Under the pieces are notes generated by a model. The model did no database searches. It saw only the letters and a program-made list of their open reading frames with translations, and was not told the origin of the DNA. Of a stretch of DNA of 64,000 nt, positions 35,341 to 47,439 are shown in pieces. The DNA lies in assembly GCF_023065955.2 (NCBI RefSeq), contig NW_026622985.1:70979931-71043930 (forward strand). The letters are read 5' to 3'. The translations under genes were made by a program, and so were the position numbers. Each line of letters opens with the position of its first letter. Position 1 is the stretch's first letter. The DNA is from Ursus arctos. Taxonomy: Eukaryota > Chordata > Mammalia > Carnivora > Ursidae.

Positions 35341-38300
35341 TTGTGGAGTCCCAGGGAATGAGAGCTCGGGGGATGAAGTGGTGGGCTGCTTGTTACTGTT
35401 ACTGCTGCTTTTATGGGTATTGGTGAACAAAAACTCCAGATAATTCCGTTTTCTACCTGTGCAGCTATACATTATCCAACATTGCTTTTCAGAGAACCTA
35501 TGTAAAAAAATAGAAAATATTTTTCATAATCTAGCTAATAAAACTGCTTTGCCTTTCCTTAACCCTTTCTTGAAATTTTCTTCAAGATTATCAATTCCAG
35601 AAATGAAAAATGAGCGAATCTTGTCTAATCCCCAGCCTTCAGATAATTCATTCTAGAGAAGTTATTATCCATTTTCTTCAAGACTTTCTCTTTAAAGACT
35701 CTTTGAGTCTCCTGTTTGGTTTGAACATTGATCTAAATCTTAAGTAAAACTGGTTCCATCTTAATCTTACATATCCGGTTATGAGCCTGTGCAGTGGAAG
35801 TGAGGGTGTGTATGAATACATGTGTGTGTTGTTGGAATGGAAGTGGTGGTGTCCTGAGTGCTCTTTAGACCTGATCTTTATGAATCTCTGTGGTGCTTCT
35901 ATTTTCTGTGACCTGTGAAACTTTGGTTGTGACTCATCTTGGCTAATACTCTTCTCAAAAACACTGTGTACTGAAGGACAGTTAGAAAATTCTAGGAATC
36001 TGTCCAAGTTCTAATTGAGATTCAATTCCCCACCCTCACAGCCTTTTATTAGGCAACCTTTATGAGCACTTGTTTTCCAAGTTACCAGATTACTCATTTC
36101 AGAGTTCAAGTACCCAGAAACTACCTACTTCCATGCCCACAATAAGAGGCAAACAACAGATGTCTGCAATAAATTCAGTCAGTAGCTAGGATAAGGGCTG
36201 GCATGTGGGGTGGTCCCATCTTTGTTGTGAACTTACAGGGAAGAGGGGAGGAGAGAAGCCAGCTTTCTAGCAGGCTGTTGAGTAACCCCAGTGGGACATC
36301 CCATCTCATAACTTGGCAGTTATATTAGTTTGGCTCTTGAAGGTCACAAGAAGTTCTATACACATCACCTTAGTGATGGGATTTTTTTGTCAATATATGT
36401 GAGAACGTGGGGTAGAATGGGAAATTTCTCAACAGCTTTACAGTTCCTCTTGGTCTTAGGGTGTCAGAGCTGAGACGACGACGATGATGCACAACTTACT
36501 TTCACCTACAATCAAAGGGCAGGGAAGTAATGTGTTTTCTCTTTGCTTCGCACAACAGAGTGATGGAGTCAGCTTTCGGCTTCTGACTGTGGGGCTACCC
36601 AACTAGAAATGGGTCCCAACAATTCACTGCTTTGATGGTCAGCTTCTCTAGCATAAGGGATTTTTAATCTGTGTGGCCTTGGGGATCCATGAACCTCCCC
36701 ACCCCCTGGAATTATATGCCTGAATGTGGGTCTGTCCATATGTGCATTTTCTTAGGAGTGGATACGATCCCATTTCCAAACGGGGAATTAATTGGGACTA
36801 GTATAAGAGATTTGGATGTTTCTCGTGGCCCATGACAATAGGCAGAAATGAGTTTGCTCGAATCACTACCCTTCAAGGGGTTCCTGTCCTGGCAGCAGCT
36901 GGAGGCTTCAGAGACTCTTCTATAGCTGGTCACATATTAGTGGATTATGTGAGGCAGTGTTCTCAGTTCCTCAAACTGATTTCTGATGCCTCCCTCTGGT
37001 CCGTCCATGAGTCACAAATTTTCCCATCTGTCTACGAGTGCTCACATACAGCCCCCTGACTTAGTGACAGAATGCAGAAAGTTTCTCCTGTATGGTTCTA
37101 AGGCTAAATAAATTCTGTTCCAGCTGTTCAAATAGACTCTGCTTTATAACTTTACCACTGCGTTCCAGAGTTCCACTTGGTTCTGTTTATATCTCCTAAG
37201 TGATTGAAGTTGACTAAGTGAAAGGTATTCCAGGATTTTCACTTCTTAGAATGTAGACAGTTCAAACATCAGTCGCCCACACTCTAGTCGTGAAGATTCT
37301 ACAACTGCACATACAAAAGAGTTCCAGGCAACCCCAAAGGTTTTTCTGGCTCATGCCTTTGTGCAGAAGTAAATTTTTAACTACCTCCAACAGGGTCTTC
37401 AGTATTTTGAGTGTTGACTCTGACCCAGTCAATTTTTTAAATTCTATTAAAAAAAAAACACAAAGTCTAAGAAGGTAGTCTAAATGGTGTTCTTCAATCA
37501 CTAAGGTGAATGGGTGACATGAACTTGTGTTGTTTTTTTAGTCATTCTAAGTCAAATCCACCTCCCTCTTAATGTAATCAATCACTTTCATGATTGTAGG
37601 TCTGCCCGGGTTTCCGACTGAAGAATTAGAGAAAATGGAAAGGACCTTTGAATGCTCTTTGGCTTTGGAGCAATGCAACATGTGGTTGAAATTCAACCTG
37701 ATACCGTTAACTCTAAGTCAATTAACCAGTAGCACCTACCAAAGCTAGGAAAGAAAATCTATTTCAAAGAGTTTTCAGTTCACTGACAGCGAAATGGTTT
37801 AGCGACTTGATAATATAAATATGCCATAAGCATCTTATAATTTTTAGAGACAAATCTGTTGAGAACAGACATGATCGCTATTCTGTTAAATTCCACCGGC
37901 ATCAAGGGTTATTTCTAATTTTTGTAGAACCTTTCTCATGTGAAGATCAATGTAATTTATAAGAAATACATTTATCCTGTGGGAAAGCTAAACTCTTTTT
38001 AAAAAGGGAATGAGAACTCATTTCAATCAAAAGGGCATTTAGGGCTTTCATTTGTATTTTCATTTGTTTTGGAGGATTGTTTATAAATGCCAAGCCTTTT
38101 ATTACAGTGTTCTATCCTTAGGGTGAAAAAGGCCAGTATGTCATTAACATGCTCTCTACAAATCTTGAATACAGTTCCCATATAAATATGTAGTAGCCTC
38201 CAGGAAAGGCATATAAAGCATGCGGGTTGCATTTTACTTTGCTCTTTAGAGTTGGAAAGGGCTGGAACAATATTTTAATTGGAACAAATAGAGACACTGC

Positions 38301-39284
38301 CCTTATGAAAGAAGACAGATCAACACAACTGTCTGGTGTTATGTTTATCTTCTCAGCATTTTTTTTTAAATGTTTTTGGCTATCTTCTAACCTTGCCTTT
38401 TACACTATTATTCATTTGGTCTTCAGAGGGCTTGGTTCTTTTCATTTCATTTGAACAGACATCCTGTTTGTTGGAAGAAGTTCTATTAAATTATCTTGTC
38501 AGCTCCCACCAAACTTTCTTTTCATGGCTCTTGCTGTCTAGGTTATAAAAACCCATGGCAAACACAAGAGGCCCCAAAGGAATGTGTGTTGGATCTTCTG
38601 GAAACATTCTTACTCCGGATCCTGTGAGATCTTTGCCTCTGGAACAGTAGCAGAGAGAAGGTAGGTCGGCCTGCGTAAAATCTCTCCTAATGGAAGGGAT
38701 TTTGTTGAGAGTAGCCCTGTAAAGTAGTGGTGCCTCAGGCACTGACTGATACCACGCTGAGGGGTTGGTCGAATGTTATTAATAAATGTGAAATAACTCT
38801 CCTCTAGGTATTTCTTGGATGATTTCCATCTAGTGCTGTTGAGAGTATATTCTCCCAGAGTCCAGAAAGTTGCCTCCTTTCTCCCTCAAAGACAAATGAG
38901 TTATTGATTTCAGGATTTTTTCTATGAAGACAAAAATAATAAAAACAGCTATGCCAACCATATCTTAACTTCAGTGACCCGTTTTATCTCCCCTGATGAA
39001 CAGTTGTGGTCAGTGTGACTGCATTAGGTTAGCATGGCTAACAGCATGCCTGAGAAGATCAGCTCTCCCTAGGCAGGCTGCTATCTTTGGAATGCAGCCC
39101 CTGCTGGGCAGAGACCTCTTCAGGCTTGCCTTAGGTTGGAAAAGACATGAAAGAAAATAATCTCTTTTCTTGTGCTTTTAAAACCAAAGGGTCATTTTAA
39201 TTCATACAGTAGCAGACAATTTAAAACAAAGTGATAGGGAAGTTAGATTTTAAAAATATAAAGAAATACCACCTATGTTTGAGT
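35341..39284. other. Four-kilobase unique stretch, no feature recognised
   Basis: Only short open frames in conflicting frames are present, without domains. No SINE, L1 or LTR is evident, which is unusual for this window. This stretch is a natural place to look for conserved non-coding elements, but I cannot test conservation. Confidence 0.5.
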
Positions 39285-39770
39285 GATTTATTTTTTTGTT
39301 TATTTTTAATTGAAGTATAGTTGACACACTATAAAGTAACATAATTATTACATTGTTACATTAGATTCAGGGGTACAACATAGTAGTTCAACAACTCCAT
39401 ACATAATGCTTTGCTTACTTCGAGTGTAGCTACCCTCTGTCACTCTGCAATGCTAGTACAATACCATTGACTTCCCTACACCTGTTATACCCATGACTTA
39501 TTCATTCCATAATTGAAAGCCTGCATCTGCCACTCCCTTCACCCATTGTGCCCGGTCCCTCCCCTCTAGCAAACATCAGCTCGTATTTATGGGTCTATTT
39601 CTTTTCAGTTTGTTCGTTGGTTTTGTTTCTTAGATTCCACGTAGAAGTGAAATCATATGGTATTTGTTTTTCTCTGATGTATTTCACTTAGCTTAATAAC
39701 CTGTAGGCACATCCATGTTCTCTCGAATGACAAGATGGCATTCTTTTTAATGGTTGAAAAATAGTCCTAT

Positions 39771-40752
39771 TCAGGTGTCCCAAATTCGCTGGTTTTTTTT
39801 TTTTAAGATTTTATTTATTTGACAGAGATAGAGACAGCCAGCGAGAGAGGGAACACAAGCAGGGGGAGTGGGAGAGGAAGAAGCAGGCTCATAGCGGAGG
39901 AGCCTGATGTGGGGCTCGATCCCATAACGCCAGGATCACGCCCTGAGCCGAAGGCAGACGCTCAACCGCTGTGCCACCCAGGTGCCCCCGCTGATTTTTT
40001 GAACACAGGCTTTAGGGTGGTGTAGTGCCAGAGCCAAGATTAGTGTTAGTGTTAGGGCCCAGGAGCTTTAGGGTCTTATCTGCCCCCAGTGTGGGACCTC
40101 CCTTCAGGGCTGAGTTGAGGGTGAGGGTTAGTGTGAGGTTCAGGCTTAGGGTTTGTGTTCAGGGAGGCACTGAATGTGTGAGTCGGTTTAGGTTTTCATT
40201 TAGATAACCCAATTCCAGTCTTCCAAATGGCATGATTTCCTTCTGTGTTGCTGGTTGAGTTTTCTGATGTTGGTAACACGTCCCAAATCCCTTGTTTTTC
40301 AGAACTAGGTTTTAGGCCTGGATGGTGCTAGAGCCATGACTAGGGTTAGGATTACCACCCTGGATCTTGGAGGCACTGTGGAAACTCCCTGGCGGTCTGA
40401 GTTGAGGGCCAGGGATAGGGTAAGCTTCAGGCTTAGGGTTTGTGTTCAAAGTGGTGCTGATTGTGTGAGCTGCCTGAAGTTCTCATTCTGGCACCTCCAT
40501 CCTAGCCCCATTCTGGTCTTCTAAGGGCACAATTTCCTTCTGTTATGTTGGTTGACTCCTGGTGTTGGTCAGGTGTCCAAAATCTCTTGGTTTTCAGACC
40601 AGTGCTTAGAGCTTTGGTAGTGCCAGAAACCAGTCTAGGGTTAGTGTTAGGGTCCAGGAGCTCGGTGGGTCTTATCTGCTACCACAGTGGAGACCTCTCT
40701 GGAGGGTTGAGTTGTGGGCCTAAATCAGGGTTAGGTTTTGGAGAAACCTAAC
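39771..40752 (+). repeat. Satellite array, ~295-bp unit, about 2.6 copies
   Basis: Three successive diverged units share the order GTCCCAAAT..TTG, AGTGCCAGAGCC, AGTGTTAGGG, GACCTCCC, GAGTTGAGGG, CAGGCTTAGGGTTTGTGTTC and CACAATTTCCTTCTG. TCCCAAATC at 40281 and TCCAAAATC at 40576 are one unit (295 bases) apart. The first unit is interrupted by a SINE. GTTAGGG and CTTAGGG motifs recur but are not a telomeric array. It may be a known carnivoran satellite that I cannot name with certainty. The open frames of 60 to 74 codons here repeat because the units repeat. Confidence 0.85.
39796..39988 (-). mobile_element. CAN-SINE inside the satellite, young subtype
   Basis: The reversed tail TTTTAAGATTTTATTTATTT, the reversed CTCCCCCTGCTTGTGTTCCC block and the reversed head ending CCACCCAGGTGCCCC are present. 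CGCTGGTTTTTT and CGCTGATTTTTT are the target duplications and belong to the satellite unit. Confidence 0.92.
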
Positions 40753-40806
40753 CTATATACATGTATAATGTATATATATTTATATTTAAGTGGTTATTCA
40801 TACATA

Positions 40807-40842
40807 TACACACACACACACACATTCACACATTCACACACA
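40807..40842. repeat. (CA)n microsatellite
   Basis: An imperfect CA run with CATTCACA interruptions lies in the L1 just right of the satellite. Confidence 0.9.
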
Positions 40843-42265
40843 TACCACATTGTTTTTTATCCATTCATCTTATCAATAGACACTTGGTTGCCTCTTTTCT
40901 CTATATCTTGACTACTGTAAACAATGCAAGAAACACAGGGGTGCAATTATCTTTTGAAATTAGTGTTTTTGTTTTCTTTGAGTAAATACCCAGTGGTGGA
41001 ATTACTAGATCATATGGTATTTCTGTTTTTAATTTTTTGTGGAAACTCCGTACTGTTTTCCACATTGGCTGTACCAGTTTATGTTCCCACCAACAGTGCA
41101 TGAAGATTCCTTTTTCTCCGCATCTTTACCAACACTTGTTATTTTTTTGTCATTTGGATTCTAGCCAATCGGACAGGTGTGAGATGCTATCTCATTGTAG
41201 TTTTGATTTGCATTTCCTTGATCATTAGTGACGTTGAACATCATTTCAAATGTCCCTTGGTCATCTCTATGTCTTATTTAGAGAAATGTCTATTTGGGTG
41301 CTCTGCCCATTTTAAATTGGGTTGTTTTGTTGGTGTCATGTTGTATGAATTTTTTATATACTTTGGATATTAACCCCTTATCAGATACATCATTTTCAAA
41401 TATTTTTTCCCATTTAATGGATTGCCTCTTTGTTTTATGGATGGTTTCCTTCACTGAATAAAAGTTTTTCATTTTGGTGTAGTCCCAGTAGTTTAATTTT
41501 CCTTTTGTTTCTCTTGACTGAGGAGACATATCTGGAAAGAAATATGTTGCTAAGGCTGATGTCAAAGAAATTACTGTCTATGTTTTCCAGGAGTTTTATG
41601 GTTTCAGGTCTCACATTTAGGTCTTTAATCCATTTTGAGTTTATTTTTTGTGTATGTGGTAACAAAGTGGTCCAGTTTTATTCTTTTGCATGTAGCTGTC
41701 CAGTTTTTCCAGCACTATTTATGAAGAGACTGTCTTTTTTTCATTGTAGATTCTTGCTTCCTTTGTTATAGATTAATTGACCAAATTAATCTAATTCACC
41801 AAATAAGCATGGGTTCATTTCTGGGCTCTCACTTCCATCAATCAGTGTGTCTGTTTTTGTGGCAATACCGAACTGTTTTGATAACTACAGCTTTATAGTA
41901 TGTCTTGGAATCTGGGATTGTGATACCTCAAGCTTTGTTCTTTTTTCTCAAGATTATTTTGGCCATTCGGGGTCTTTTGTGGTTCCATAGAGATTTTAGT
42001 ATTATTTGTTCTAGTTCTGTGAAAAATGCTATTGGTATTTTGATAGGGATTGCATTGAATGTGTTGATTGCTTTGGGTAGTATGGGAATTTTAATAATAT
42101 TAATTCTTCCAATCCATGTGAATGGAATAACTTTCCATTTATCTGTGTCATCTTCAGTTTCTTTCATCAGTGTTTTACAGTTTTCAGAGTATGGGTCTTT
42201 TACCTCCTTGGTTAAGTTTATTAGTAGGTATTTTATTCTTTTTGGTGCAGTTTTAAGTTAGATTT

Positions 42266-43390
42266 GATTTAAACATTTTCATTTCTAAAAGTAAGGATCA
42301 TTGAACTTTGCTAATTTGGCATGGAATGGTAAAAAGATTACCCCCCCCACACACACACACAGACACACTGCATCAGGGGACTTATTTAATAGTGTTATAG
42401 ACACTGGAAAATCCTCACTTTGGACTCAATGTGAATGTTATTCCTCTCACCAAAAGGAGCAGAGAAGAAAGTCCTCTCTCTAAAAAGTCTAGGCAGAATG
42501 CATGAAGTTGAACCTTACGAAATTTCTGGTATTGACCATTTTGCCTAATAAAAAGAGTAATTTCGTATCATGAAACACAATAGAATCAGCAGCTCCTTCC
42601 ACAAGGTAGATTGCGTGTGGCCTTTTCCATTTTTTCCTCCTTCCCATGCTTGAGTAGAAATTCCCAGGAAGGCCACTTGCTTTGCCCCTAGAATGCATAA
42701 GGAGTTGTTGTTTTCTCTCATCCTTCTGCAGTATCACAAAATATCGTGGAGTATCCCACGCATTATGCCAGCTCTTTCCTGAGACTCAGCCTTCTCCATC
42801 CCAAGTTATTAAGCCTCACATGCTTACTGGGGCAGAGGGAGGATGTGGGCAGAGGTGGGAGGGAGTATTTTTCTCTACATGTATAAAATTATTTTTCCAT
42901 GAGGTAGGTTTAGTTATTCTCAATTCTTGTTATTTCTGAATTTCTTGGGTTAAGGAACTCCTTGAGGTTTTGTTAGTAATATATATGTATACAACCTCAA
43001 CTGATCATTTCAGTTAGCACTGTGTTACCCGAGAAGTGTAGGCCACGTAAGCATCATACCTTACATATGCTGTGGTTTAAAGAGTGTTTTACCTGTCTGG
43101 GTGTGTGACATGTTATGCATACGTAAATTCTGGCTTTCCTAGAGGCTGTCTCAGGATATATTCATATGAATCAGCTAATTCTATGTTCTCGGCTTCCTGT
43201 CAGTAAAGGTAATAGCAGTGTATCTTTGTTCACCTTACCTGTTGTTGAACTGAGCCCTTATTCTCTGGCATGGGAATCAGACTTCTAATGTCTTTAAGCA
43301 AATGTCTAATAGGCCAGGCCAGATCATGGTTAGTTCCTCACCTTAAACAACCTTGTTGCTTATAGAATCTCTGATATTTAAAGTGGAAGA
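42266..43390. other. No recognised feature
   Basis: Unique-looking DNA with a short C/CA run at 42341-42362. Small open frames show no domain. Confidence 0.5.
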
Positions 43391-43599
43391 GGGGCGCCTG
43401 GGTAGCGCAGTCGTTAAGCGTCTGCCTTCGGCTCAGGGCGTGATCCTGGCGTTCCGGGATCGAGTCCCACATCAGGCTCCTCCGCTGGGAGCCTGCTTCT
43501 TCCTCTCCCACTCCCCCTGCTGTGTTCCCTCTCTCGCTGGCTGTCTCTCTGTCACATAAATAAATAAAATCTTTAAAAAAATAAAAAATAAAAAAAAAA
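43391..43599 (+). mobile_element. CAN-SINE, young subtype, sense
   Basis: The element has a GGGGCGCCTGGGTAGCGCAG head, a GGGAGCCTGCTTCTTCCTCT body and an A-rich tail. TAAAGTGGAAGA is perfectly duplicated at 43379-43390 and 43600-43611. Confidence 0.95.
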
Positions 43600-43714
43600 T
43601 AAAGTGGAAGAACGTTCAGAGATCACCATTGAACTCTTTTCATCATATTTTCAATATTGACACCATCGTATCTTTTGACTGACAGCATTTTTTTTTAAAA
43701 AAATAGAGAAGTGG

Positions 43715-44095
43715 TGTGTTATGTTTTCTCGGGATGCTGTAACAACATACCACAAACTGAGTAAATTAAAACAACAGAAAGTTCCTCTCTCACAGTTCTG
43801 AAAGTTCTAGAAATCTAAAAGCATGCTCTTGATAAGGCAGTGCTCTCTCTGAAGGCTCTAGGGGAGGATCCTCCTTACTTCTTCCTAGTTTTTGGTCGGT
43901 GCCAGCAATCCATGGCATTCCCTGGCTAATACATGCATCTCTCCGATCTCTGCCTCTGTCATTACATGGCATTCTCCTTTGGGTTTCTCTGTGTTGGTAT
44001 TTCCTCTTATAAGGACACCAGTCACTGGCTTAGGGCCCATTTTTATTTTCAATGTAATGTGATTACATCTGCAAAAACCCTATTTCCACATAGGG
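43715..44095 (-). mobile_element. MaLR-type LTR, antisense
   Basis: The sequence reads GATGCTGTAACAACATACCA, CTCTCACAGTTCTGAAAGTT, CTCTTATAAGGACACCAGTC and GATTACATCTGCAAAAACCC. This is the reversed layout of a common mammalian MaLR-like LTR. I do not assign a subfamily. Confidence 0.7.
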
Positions 44096-44099
44096 TAGG

Positions 44100-44410
44100 A
44101 TGGGATTTTGCAGCTTGGCCAGTGGTAGATAGTAAGAAGTGCTGTAAGGCAAAGAGCATAATGGAAAGGAGGGGTGTGAAGGAAGGTAATTACATTAGTA
44201 GCCAGTAGCCAGAGAAGGAAGGCATGCCCGAGAAAGTGACATTTTAGCTCAAACACAAATGGTCTGAAATGGTCAGCCTTGTTAGATCTGGGGGAGGATA
44301 GAGGGAACAGAAATTGGAAAGCCCTGAATTTGATGTGTTGGAGGAAGGAAAGAAGGATAGCTGGAACCCAGAAGATTCCAGCCTAGAAAGTCAGCAGGTA
44401 CCTGTAGGGA
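44100..44410 (-). repeat. L2 LINE fragment, antisense
   Basis: AAGAAGTGCTGTAAGGCAAA and GAAAGTGACATTTTAGCTC follow the reversed L2 3' region. Edges are approximate. The 86- to 92-codon frames that follow at 44282-44732 on both strands overlap each other and show no domain. Confidence 0.5.
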
Positions 44411-44692
44411 ACGAGGGAAAAGAGGCAGGCGGGGCAGCTTCAGGTGAGCCTCTGTGGACCCTGTCCTGGTTTTCTGCCCTTCCTCAGAACACCAGAAGGA
44501 ACAGAAGCTCTGTGGCTGCCTACAAAGAGCAGAAAACTCCACCTGTGCCTACAGCGTCACTGTTTGTGGTGTGGGCTCCCACTGCATTGTAAGGTGCAGC
44601 ATTCTTCAGTTAAGAGGGACTGACCACTTTTCTAAGATAACCTTCCTTTCATTCAAGGATGTCCCTCCTCAAAATGTTAGAACTCATAATTT

Positions 44693-44792
44693 ATTTTTTT
44701 TAAGTAGGCTCCATGTCCAACGTGGGGCTTGAATGCACGACCCTGAGATCAAGAGTCGCATGCTTTACTGAAAAAGCCACCCAGATACCCCA
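44693..44792 (-). mobile_element. Short CAN-SINE, ~100 bp, antisense
   Basis: The reversed element has a T-run, then AAGTAGGCTCCATGTCCAAC, the GACCCTGAGATCAAGAGTCG body and a head ending CACCCAGATACCCC. It is only about 100 bases long, without the usual CT-rich tail. The duplication TAGAACTCATAATTT is perfect, so it inserted in this short form or lost sequence internally. Confidence 0.88.
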
Positions 44793-44807
44793 TAGAACTC
44801 ATAATTT

Positions 44808-45305
44808 CAAAATGTCTTTTCACACAGCAAAATAATTTCTAGGAATCTATCGCACAGAAACAAAATTACCAATACTTAAGTAAAGAGTATAAAGATTTTA
44901 CTGTGACATTGATTATAGTGGCAAAAATAACATATAAAAACAAACATTCTGAATAAAACCATTAATAGGGACATGGATGAATAGATTATGATACATATAT
45001 AAGAGGGACTTTATAGCTATTAAAAAGAATGTTGAATCTATATTTGTTAACTTAGGAAAATATCCACAATACATTTTTGAGTAGTAGATTGGCCTACGGA
45101 AATAATATGTAAATAGAAGGTGTAATAATTTGTAAAATACAAAATGATCTTTAAATACTCAGTGTATGGTGATGGAAATGTTTTGTATCTTAATTGTAGT
45201 GGTAGTTTCATGGATGTATATAACTGTCAAAACTTGCGGAATTTTACGTGAAATGAATGCAGTTCATTTTACATAAATTATTTCTCAATAAAGCTGAAAA
45301 AAAGG
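44808..45305 (+). mobile_element. Old L1 3'-end fragment, sense
   Basis: Landmarks are TTATAGTGGCAAAAATAACA, a GGACATGGATGAATAGATTA segment, CTATTAAAAAGAATG, and the end TTTCTCAATAAAGCTGAAAA followed by A residues. This is an old L1 3'UTR in sense orientation. It is the only sense L1 piece seen in the window. Confidence 0.6.
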
Positions 45306-45744
45306 TTGCATCCCTAAAAAATCAATTTATCTATTTATCTGTCTATATTTGAGTAGGTTTGTATAAGCAAAGGAAGATTCTAGGAAGAGATAATAGTGGT
45401 TATATAGGGATGAATTTGGAGAGGATGGTAACTAATTCTACAGTACTATAGTGTCCTCAGCCCCAAGCCCCATCTAGCCAAAATGTCTTAATGTGAAGAT
45501 ACACATTTGTCTACACAGCAGAGCAAGGTAAATGTTTGGGCTGGTTAAGTAAGGAAAGTAGTTTCCATGTCAGTTGCACTTTGTATGCTTATGTGAGTAG
45601 GCGAGAAGTGAAGCATTCTATCACAGCGTGGTGGTATCTAGCTAAAATTAAATCATCATCAACAAAAGGATTATTAACTTTTTACAGCCTATCTTGGAAC
45701 ATAGTGAAAGAGCAGAACTTTGAAGTTAGAAATACTTCGATTAT

Positions 45745-45928
45745 GAGGCACCTGGGTGGCTCAGTCTCTGAGCATCTGCCTTTAGCTCAGGGTGTGATCC
45801 TGGCGATCTGGGATCGAGCCCCGCATCAGGCTCCTCCGCTGGGAGCCTGCTTCTCCCTCTCCCCCTGCTTGTGTTCCTTCTCTTGCTGGCTGTCTCTCTC
45901 TGTCAAATAAATAAGATGTTTAAAAAAA
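45745..45928 (+). mobile_element. CAN-SINE, young subtype, sense
   Basis: The GAGGCACCTGGGTGGCTCAG head, the GGGAGCCTGCTTCTCCCTCT body and the CAAATAAATAAG tail are present. AAATACTTCGATTAT and AAATACTTCAATTAT form the target duplication. The overlapping 124-codon frame is partly made of this SINE. Confidence 0.94.
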
Positions 45929-46150
45929 AAATACTTCAATTATAATTCCATCCTCGCCTGTTCCTGGTATATTAAGTTATGTGTGGGTTTGGAAAACAAA
46001 TATAAGCTACATGATCTTCATTTTCATCAAATGCAAAAAAGTAGTACCCCCTAAGATTATGGTGTTGATTAAGTCAGATGCAATGTTCACAGGGCCTTTG
46101 TTGTAGAAAGTCAGAACATGATATTATCCACTATGTAAAGAAAAGGTTGG

Positions 46151-46426
46151 GGGGGCACTTGGGTGGCTCAGTCAGTTAACGGTCTGCCTTCCGCTCAGGT
46201 CATGATCCCAGGGTCCTGGGATCGAGACTCCCCCTGCTAGTGCTCCCTTGTTCTCTCACTCTCTCAAAAATGAAATCGAAGGAAGGAAGGAAGGAAGGAA
46301 GGAAGGAAGGAAGGAAGGAAAGACAAGGAAGGGAAGAAAGAAAGAAAAGGAAGGGAAGAAGGAAGGAAGGAAGGGGAGATAGAAAAAAAGGAAAGAAAGA
46401 AGAAAGGAAAGGAAAGAAAGAAAGAA
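46151..46426 (+). mobile_element. CAN-SINE with an expanded (GGAA)n tail
   Basis: The SINE head (GGGGGCACTTGGGTGGCTCA) and a shortened body run to about 46270. The tail then has an about 40-base pure GGAA run, followed by an about 110-base impure GGAA/GAAA stretch. AAAGAAAAGGTTGG at 46137-46150 and AAAGAAAAGTTTGG at 46427-46440 bracket both, so the microsatellite grew within the SINE tail. The lysine-rich 99-codon frame is a product of the repeat. Confidence 0.9.
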
Positions 46427-46440
46427 AAAGAAAAGTTTGG

Positions 46441-47439
46441 AAAGTTCTTTTGCTAAGGATCAGTGAATTTAGTGTGCTCTTCTGCCTGGCTGACCAAAAT
46501 GATGTTTTTTTAAAAAGTCCTAATTCTAGATTCTGCTAAGAGCCCACTCTACAAGTGATTTGGTAGACTTTTAAAAACTGAATGGTAATAACTTCAGCAT
46601 GCTCTCCAACGCCTCAGTGAAATCATTATCATGTTTGGTCAGATAGCATGTAATTCTCTGAGATTTGTTGTGTCAGATTTAGGGTACCCAGATCTCCTTC
46701 CCAGTATCAGGATTTCTTTGCAGCCAATGATGAAATGATGTCCGCAGATGTTCATAGATTTTAGGAGAATGACTGCCCCAAATGGCTTCTCCGACTTGGG
46801 TTGTCATCCAAGAAGGATTTATTCCTTTCAGGTGACAAGCAGAGGAGAGTAAATTGCCCTTTGATCTCTTTTTACTGATGCTGCACTGTCTGCCAGACAG
46901 TATATGAGATTAGCCCTGTGCTCAGAGACGCATGGAGGGAGAGGAAGCTTTCTCTCAAAGATGTCTCTGTCCCATGATGGTGGGGCAGCCTTTGCTGAAA
47001 GACCTGGCCTCCCTTACATTCACTCGGTCACCGTTGAGCCATCGTCATGTAGCGTGAGGTGCTCTGCACTAATAAACCAGAATCCTGGGTCTTAGTTTCC
47101 CTTTTGTAGCAGACTTGTTAGCTGACCTTTAGTTCATCAATCTGGTTCGAAGCTATCCATCTGTAAATTGGGGATAACAATACTATTTCCGTATCTGTCT
47201 AAAGGCAGAGAAGTAAATAGGTAGTCCTTCTTAAGTCTTATTATGCCCTCCTTTATTTTTCTGCTTGTCTTTTGTCCTTCTCTTTCTGGTTTTCCTATCT
47301 ATCAGAGACACTCTAGACTATCACCCAACATTGAGATGCAGAGACGTAAGCTCAGCATTTTATGGTAGAAACCACCATCCATGCAGTCTCTACTTGGAGA
47401 GAAGAAATAAGGGTGACTGGCAGGTTTTGTCTTTATGCT
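46441..47439. other. No recognised feature
   Basis: Unique sequence with moderate GC. No coding or RNA signal is seen. Confidence 0.5.

Larger units (their letters stand above)
39285..42265 (-). mobile_element. 5'-truncated L1, antisense, split by satellite
   Basis: The reversed 3'UTR is at 39285-39770 (TTTAATTGAAGTATAGTTGA and onward). The L1 resumes at about 40753 and then reads through the ORF2 C-terminal region, ending near 42260. Translated on the minus strand, frames at 41928-42167 and 41290-41665 give typical ORF2 C-terminal segments such as [20 protein letters not shown]. The 5' end, including the reverse transcriptase, is missing. The satellite and SINE between 39771 and 40752 interrupt what was one L1. 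Confidence 0.88.

Noticed and set aside
40011..40745. Possible interstitial telomeric repeat because of recurring TTAGGG
   Set aside because: The motifs are isolated within a ~295-bp unit and do not form hexamer arrays.
45536..45910. 124-codon open frame as a possible small gene
   Set aside because: Its second half is a CAN-SINE insertion with target duplications; the first half has no domain or conserved feature.
46240..46539. Lysine/glutamate-rich protein frame
   Set aside because: It is the translation of the GGAA/GAAA microsatellite in a SINE tail.
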